Part shown: in pieces, positions 60,449 to 64,000 of the stretch | Layout: each line of letters opens with the position of its first letter | How positions within the stretch are numbered: position 1 is the first letter of the stretch | Assembly: GCA_009937255.1 (NCBI GenBank) | Contig: JAACCT010000015.1 | Location: 1 to 64,000 of the forward strand | Direction: 5' to 3' | Length of the DNA: 64,000 nucleotides | Origin: Dehalococcoidales bacterium | GTDB lineage: Bacteria; Chloroflexota; Dehalococcoidia; Lucifugimonadales; Lucifugimonadaceae | The notes under the pieces: generated by a model | Databases searched by the model: none | Told to the model about the DNA's origin: nothing | What the model saw: only the letters and a program-made list of their open reading frames with translations | Position numbers and translations under genes: made by a program

Positions 60449-61213
60449 CTACCAAACACTATATCCACCATCAACTGCTATTGATGTTCCTGTGACAAAG
60501 TCGGACAGTTCACTAGATAAAAAAACTGCTGTTCCAGCTAAGTCTTTTGGGACTCCCCATCTTTCTGCTGGTGTTCTTTCTATAATCATGGCATATCTTT
60601 CAGGAAATTTAGATTTAAATCCATCTGTCATTTCAGTAACTATCCAGCCGGGTAAAATAGAATTAACTTGAACATTATATTTGGCCCAAGCAACTGCACA
60701 ACTTTTTGTATATTGGACTACTCCACCTTTACTAGCGGCATATGCAGATGCATATCCAGTTCCAAAAATTGACATCATTGATCCTATATTTATTATTTTG
60801 CCAGATTTATTTTTTTTCATATGAGGAAATATATTTGAGGTGATGTCATGAATTGAATTCAAGTTAGTGTCTAAAACATCCTTCCAATCATTTTTAGATA
60901 GCAAATGAGGTTCATCACTTCTTCTTGTAATACCAGCATTATTAACCAAAATATCAATTTTACCGAATTTTTTTATTACAAATTCCACTAATGATTTAAT
61001 TGTATCTTCATTATTTACATCAAGTTCAAAGCTTTCACATTTGCCATTTATGTCTTTTAATTTATCTAGCGCAGAAATATTTTTTGTATTGTTTCTTGCG
61101 GCTATTATTACCGTACTGCCTTGCAATGCTAAGCCTTCAGCTATTCCTAATCCAATGCCTCCATTACCTCCAGTAACAATTGATATTTTATTTTCAAGAA
61201 GAGAACTTTGCAT
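60449..61213 (-). CDS. Short-chain dehydrogenase/reductase
   Basis: KISIVTGGNGGIGLGIAEGLA, ILVNNAGITRR, YASAYAASKGGVVQYTKSCAVAWAKYNVQVNSILPGWIVTEM, FVTGTSIAVDGGYSVW. Confidence 0.92.
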   Translation of the reverse strand: MQSSLLENKISIVTGGNGGIGLGIAEGLALQGSTVIIAARNNTKNISALDKLKDINGKCESFELDVNNEDTIKSLVEFVIKKFGKIDILVNNAGITRRSDEPHLLSKNDWKDVLDTNLNSIHDITSNIFPHMKKNKSGKIINIGSMMSIFGTGYASAYAASKGGVVQYTKSCAVAWAKYNVQVNSILPGWIVTEMTDGFKSKFPERYAMIIERTPAERWGVPKDLAGTAVFLSSELSDFVTGTSIAVDGGYSVW

Positions 61214-61221
61214 TTTAATTC

Positions 61222-61557
61222 CTAGTTTTTTTTTTTATAATATAATTCTTCTAGCTTTATTTCCTTACTTAAAAGGCTATTCTTAGAATTATTGTCAATA
61301 TATGAAATAGATATGTTTAAAATACTTTTTTTTCTGATTATTTTAGAACTATCTGGCTTTGGTTTATAATTTTTAATTTTATTATTTTCTGCAAACGAAA
61401 CTGATGTTTCTTCTGTAAAAATTATTTTTTGTTCCCCTAATTTACCATGTATAAACTCTAACAAATCATGTTCTGAAATTTTCCAATTTATATTTTCAAT
61501 AGTAAAGTCTAATGCATCTTGAATAATTTCTTCTATATTTTGCTTTTTATTCTTCAT
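61222..61557 (-). CDS. Hypothetical protein (111 aa)
   Basis: Co-directional ORF overlapping the MobA-like gene by 11 nt. Confidence 0.5.
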   Translation of the reverse strand: MKNKKQNIEEIIQDALDFTIENINWKISEHDLLEFIHGKLGEQKIIFTEETSVSFAENNKIKNYKPKPDSSKIIRKKSILNISISYIDNNSKNSLLSKEIKLEELYYKKKN

Positions 61558-62158
61558 TTTTTTTTAGATTTAAACCTAAACTTAATTCATATGATTTTTT
61601 ATCATTTAAGTCTAGATGAGTCCATTGAGAATTTATATCTATGGTTTTTACTAGACTATTATTTTCTCTAAATATATCTTTCAAACCATTTTTATATTGA
61701 TTAATTTTCAAAATATTTTTATAGAAAGTATGATTAAAAATTACAGGATGACCTCTTTTGTTATCAAATAGTGGTGCTGAAATTATAGCTTTTTTATTAA
61801 TATGAAATTGCATTATAGATTTTAAAAACCAAAGTGGACGTGGTTGATCTACAGCAATCATTAGAAGATTTTCATTTTTATTATTTATAGAATTAATTCC
61901 GGATAAAATTGATGATGATTTACCTTTTTCAAAATCTTTATTATAAATAATATTTATATCTATTTTATTAATTTTCTTTAAAATATTTTCATAATCATAC
62001 CCTAAAACTAAATTTATTCTGTCACACCCAGCTTTTATTAAAGTATTAATTTGATAATTAATTAACTCTTCACCTCTCCAGTTAAGTAATGATTTTGTAG
62101 AACCCATTCTTGTTGATTTACCTGCGGCAAGAATTAAAGCATCTATAGTAGAATTCAT
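61547..62158 (-). CDS. MobA/MocA-like nucleotidyltransferase
   Basis: ALILAAGKSTRMGSTKSLLNWRGEELINYQINTLIKAG, LLMIAVDQPRPL, HPVIFNHTFY; adjacent to XdhC. Confidence 0.85.
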   Translation of the reverse strand: MNSTIDALILAAGKSTRMGSTKSLLNWRGEELINYQINTLIKAGCDRINLVLGYDYENILKKINKIDINIIYNKDFEKGKSSSILSGINSINNKNENLLMIAVDQPRPLWFLKSIMQFHINKKAIISAPLFDNKRGHPVIFNHTFYKNILKINQYKNGLKDIFRENNSLVKTIDINSQWTHLDLNDKKSYELSLGLNLKKNEE

Positions 62159-62162
62159 AAAA

Positions 62163-63290
62163 TTAATTAGTTATGTTGGAAGTCTTTGATATTTTATTTC
62201 TGATTTTATCAATATATTTTTCATCTAACATCATAGATTTTTGATCTCCACCAAGTCTAAATGATAATATTTCTGAAATTATAGACACAGCTATTTCTTC
62301 AGGTGTTCTAGCTCCAATGTTTAGACCTACTGGAGCTCTTAACTTACTAAAAGAATCTTCATCAATTCCTTCATGAAGTAATTTTTCTATAATTAAAATA
62401 GTTTTTCTTTTTGATCCCAAAAGACCTACATATGATGCATTCGTATCTAATGCTGCTTTAGTTGCAGCATCGTCTTGTCTATGCCCTCTAGTTGCAATAA
62501 TTATAAAAGTATTTGCATTAACATTAAACTTTTTAAAACCTTCACTGTAAGAAGCAACTTTTACTTCATCAGCTTCAGGAAATCTTTCTTGATTAGCAAA
62601 CTCTTTTCTATCATCAAAAATATTTAGTTCAAATCCTAAGGGTTTGGCTAGTTTTGATATTGCATTAGAAACATGCCCACCTCCTGCAATAAGTAGTTTA
62701 GGAGGCGTAGTAAAAGCTTCAATATAGATAGTTTTTCCTTCCAATTGAAGTGTTTTATTTTTACCTAAAGCCATTAGTTGTCTTGCTTCCTTAATGACTT
62801 TTTCATCAAATTTACTATCTACTAAATTAGTAGTTTTAGAACCATCTTCTCTTACTAGTATCTTTTTTCCTATTTCTAATTGTGAATCTGAATCTAGCAT
62901 TTGAATTAAAGCAACAGGTTTTTCTCCATTGTATGCTTTTTTAATTTCATCCAAATAAAATTCAAATTCTGATTTATTTTCAATTGGGTCAATTAAAAAA
63001 TGCATCGTTCCACCACAAACTAATCCATCTTTTGCAGCTAAATCTTCATTTAATTCATACGGTCTAACTTCAGCATTTTCTTTTCTTTTAATTTTTTCAC
63101 TGGAAGCAAACCATATATCGCCTTCTACGCAACCTCCACCAAGGGTACCTACACCTGATCCATCTTCTCTTACCAAAAGCTTAGCTCCAGTTTTTTGAGG
63201 GGTAGAGCCGATCGTTCTGGTAACAGTAGAAATAACAAATTCTCTATTATTTCTAATTTCTTCTATTGCAGCTTCAAAAACATCTTTCAT
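62163..63290 (-). CDS. XdhC/CoxI family protein
   Basis: FVISTVTRTIGSTPQKTGAKLLVREDGSGVGTLGGGCVEGDIW, LLIAGGGHVSNAISKLAKPLGFELNIFDDR, YVGLLGSKRKT, GLNIGARTPEEIAVSIISEIL. Confidence 0.93.
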   Translation of the reverse strand: MKDVFEAAIEEIRNNREFVISTVTRTIGSTPQKTGAKLLVREDGSGVGTLGGGCVEGDIWFASSEKIKRKENAEVRPYELNEDLAAKDGLVCGGTMHFLIDPIENKSEFEFYLDEIKKAYNGEKPVALIQMLDSDSQLEIGKKILVREDGSKTTNLVDSKFDEKVIKEARQLMALGKNKTLQLEGKTIYIEAFTTPPKLLIAGGGHVSNAISKLAKPLGFELNIFDDRKEFANQERFPEADEVKVASYSEGFKKFNVNANTFIIIATRGHRQDDAATKAALDTNASYVGLLGSKRKTILIIEKLLHEGIDEDSFSKLRAPVGLNIGARTPEEIAVSIISEILSFRLGGDQKSMMLDEKYIDKIRNKISKTSNITN

Positions 63291-63338
63291 AAAACATCTT
63301 TCATATAATTCCTCTATATATTATATAATTTCTTTGTT

Positions 63339-64000
63339 CTAAACTCTATATGGTTCAAGGTCTTTCCATTTAGGATTTAATCCAAAACCTGGTAAATCAG
63401 GAGCAAAAACATAACCATCTTTTAAAATTAATTCATTTTCCCAAATTTTACCGTGCATGGGATTTACAGTATCTCTATAATATTCAAGTATTAAGCCATT
63501 TGGGATTGCAGAAACTAAATGAATGTGTACCTCTTGAGCACCATGGGGAGCAATATCTAAATCATTACTTTGCGCCAATGCACATACCTTCATAAATTCA
63601 GTAACTCCACCTAAAATAAGACAATCAGGTTGTAAAATATCAGCAGCTCTATGGTTTATCATATCTCTGAAACCATATCTAGTATATTCATTCTCACCCG
63701 CTGCAATAGGAATAGAAGTAGATCTTGTAATTTCTCCTTGTCCTATATAATCATCAGGTTCAACAGGTTCTTCAAACCAAAAAAGATCATATTTTTCAGC
63801 TTTTCTAGCAAATTCTATTGCTTCATAATGTCTATAAGCGTTATTTGCATCTACCATTAGCTTTACATCATTACCAATAACCTCTCTACAAACTTTTACT
63901 CTTTGAATATCTTCATGTATAGATAAAGCTCCAACTTTTATTTTTACAGCCTTTGCCCCTATATTTAAATTTTCTTCCATCTCATTTGCAAGTTCTTTTA
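63339..64000 (-). CDS. Mandelate racemase/enolase superfamily protein (5' part beyond window)
   Basis: AVKIKVG, MVDANNAYRHYEAIEFARKAEKYDLFWFEEPVEPDD, AAGENEYTRYGFRD, ILQPDCLILGGVTEF; frame open to window end. Confidence 0.9.
   Translation of the reverse strand, partial: KELANEMEENLNIGAKAVKIKVGALSIHEDIQRVKVCREVIGNDVKLMVDANNAYRHYEAIEFARKAEKYDLFWFEEPVEPDDYIGQGEITRSTSIPIAAGENEYTRYGFRDMINHRAADILQPDCLILGGVTEFMKVCALAQSNDLDIAPHGAQEVHIHLVSAIPNGLILEYYRDTVNPMHGKIWENELILKDGYVFAPDLPGFGLNPKWKDLEPYRV

Noticed and set aside
61222-61557. Possible truncated M24 aminopeptidase-like fragment
   Set aside because: Only a vague resemblance; no catalytic residues seen, left as hypothetical.

Overview
AT-rich, densely packed bacterial chromosomal window dominated by housekeeping operons. 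The first 13.5 kb is a conserved run: rpsB 3' end, tsf, pyrH, frr, uppS, cdsA, dxr, rseP, ispG, proS, nusA, infB, rbfA, truB. After that come nhaA, an enolase-superfamily/MBL pair, tRNA-Pro(TGG), several OFA-like MFS transporters, phoB/phoR/pstC/pstA without pstS or pstB, acnA, fhs, ispH, prs-secA-valS, coaBC/coaX/thyX, a PDH operon, folD, acpS, a thiamine-pyrimidine (HMP) salvage locus under a TPP riboswitch, pabB/A/C, and an XdhC/MobA-like cluster. Gene content and base composition are compatible with a streamlined marine bacterium, possibly SAR202-like Chloroflexota; that is inference only. I see no phage, IS element, CRISPR array or obvious defence island. The most interesting observations are below the level of the ORF track. 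(1) A TPP-riboswitch-controlled ThiZ-like ATPase lacks a canonical start codon and has an in-frame TGA exactly at the Ser of its LSGG signature. (2) A hidden full-length LprG/LppX-like lipoprotein overlaps a DHA2 MFS gene, resembling the mycobacterial LprG-P55 lipid-export pair, and also lacks a canonical start; the two divergent genes share an ATA-ATC-AAA beginning. (3) uppS and an SDR39U1-type epimerase are each broken at a 7-nt T/A homopolymer where 8 would restore the frame. (4) A compact nest of palindromes lies directly upstream of an MFS gene. (5) An intrinsic terminator sits just before nusA. (6) Two small ORFs, a zinc ribbon and a TM peptide, are missing from the track.
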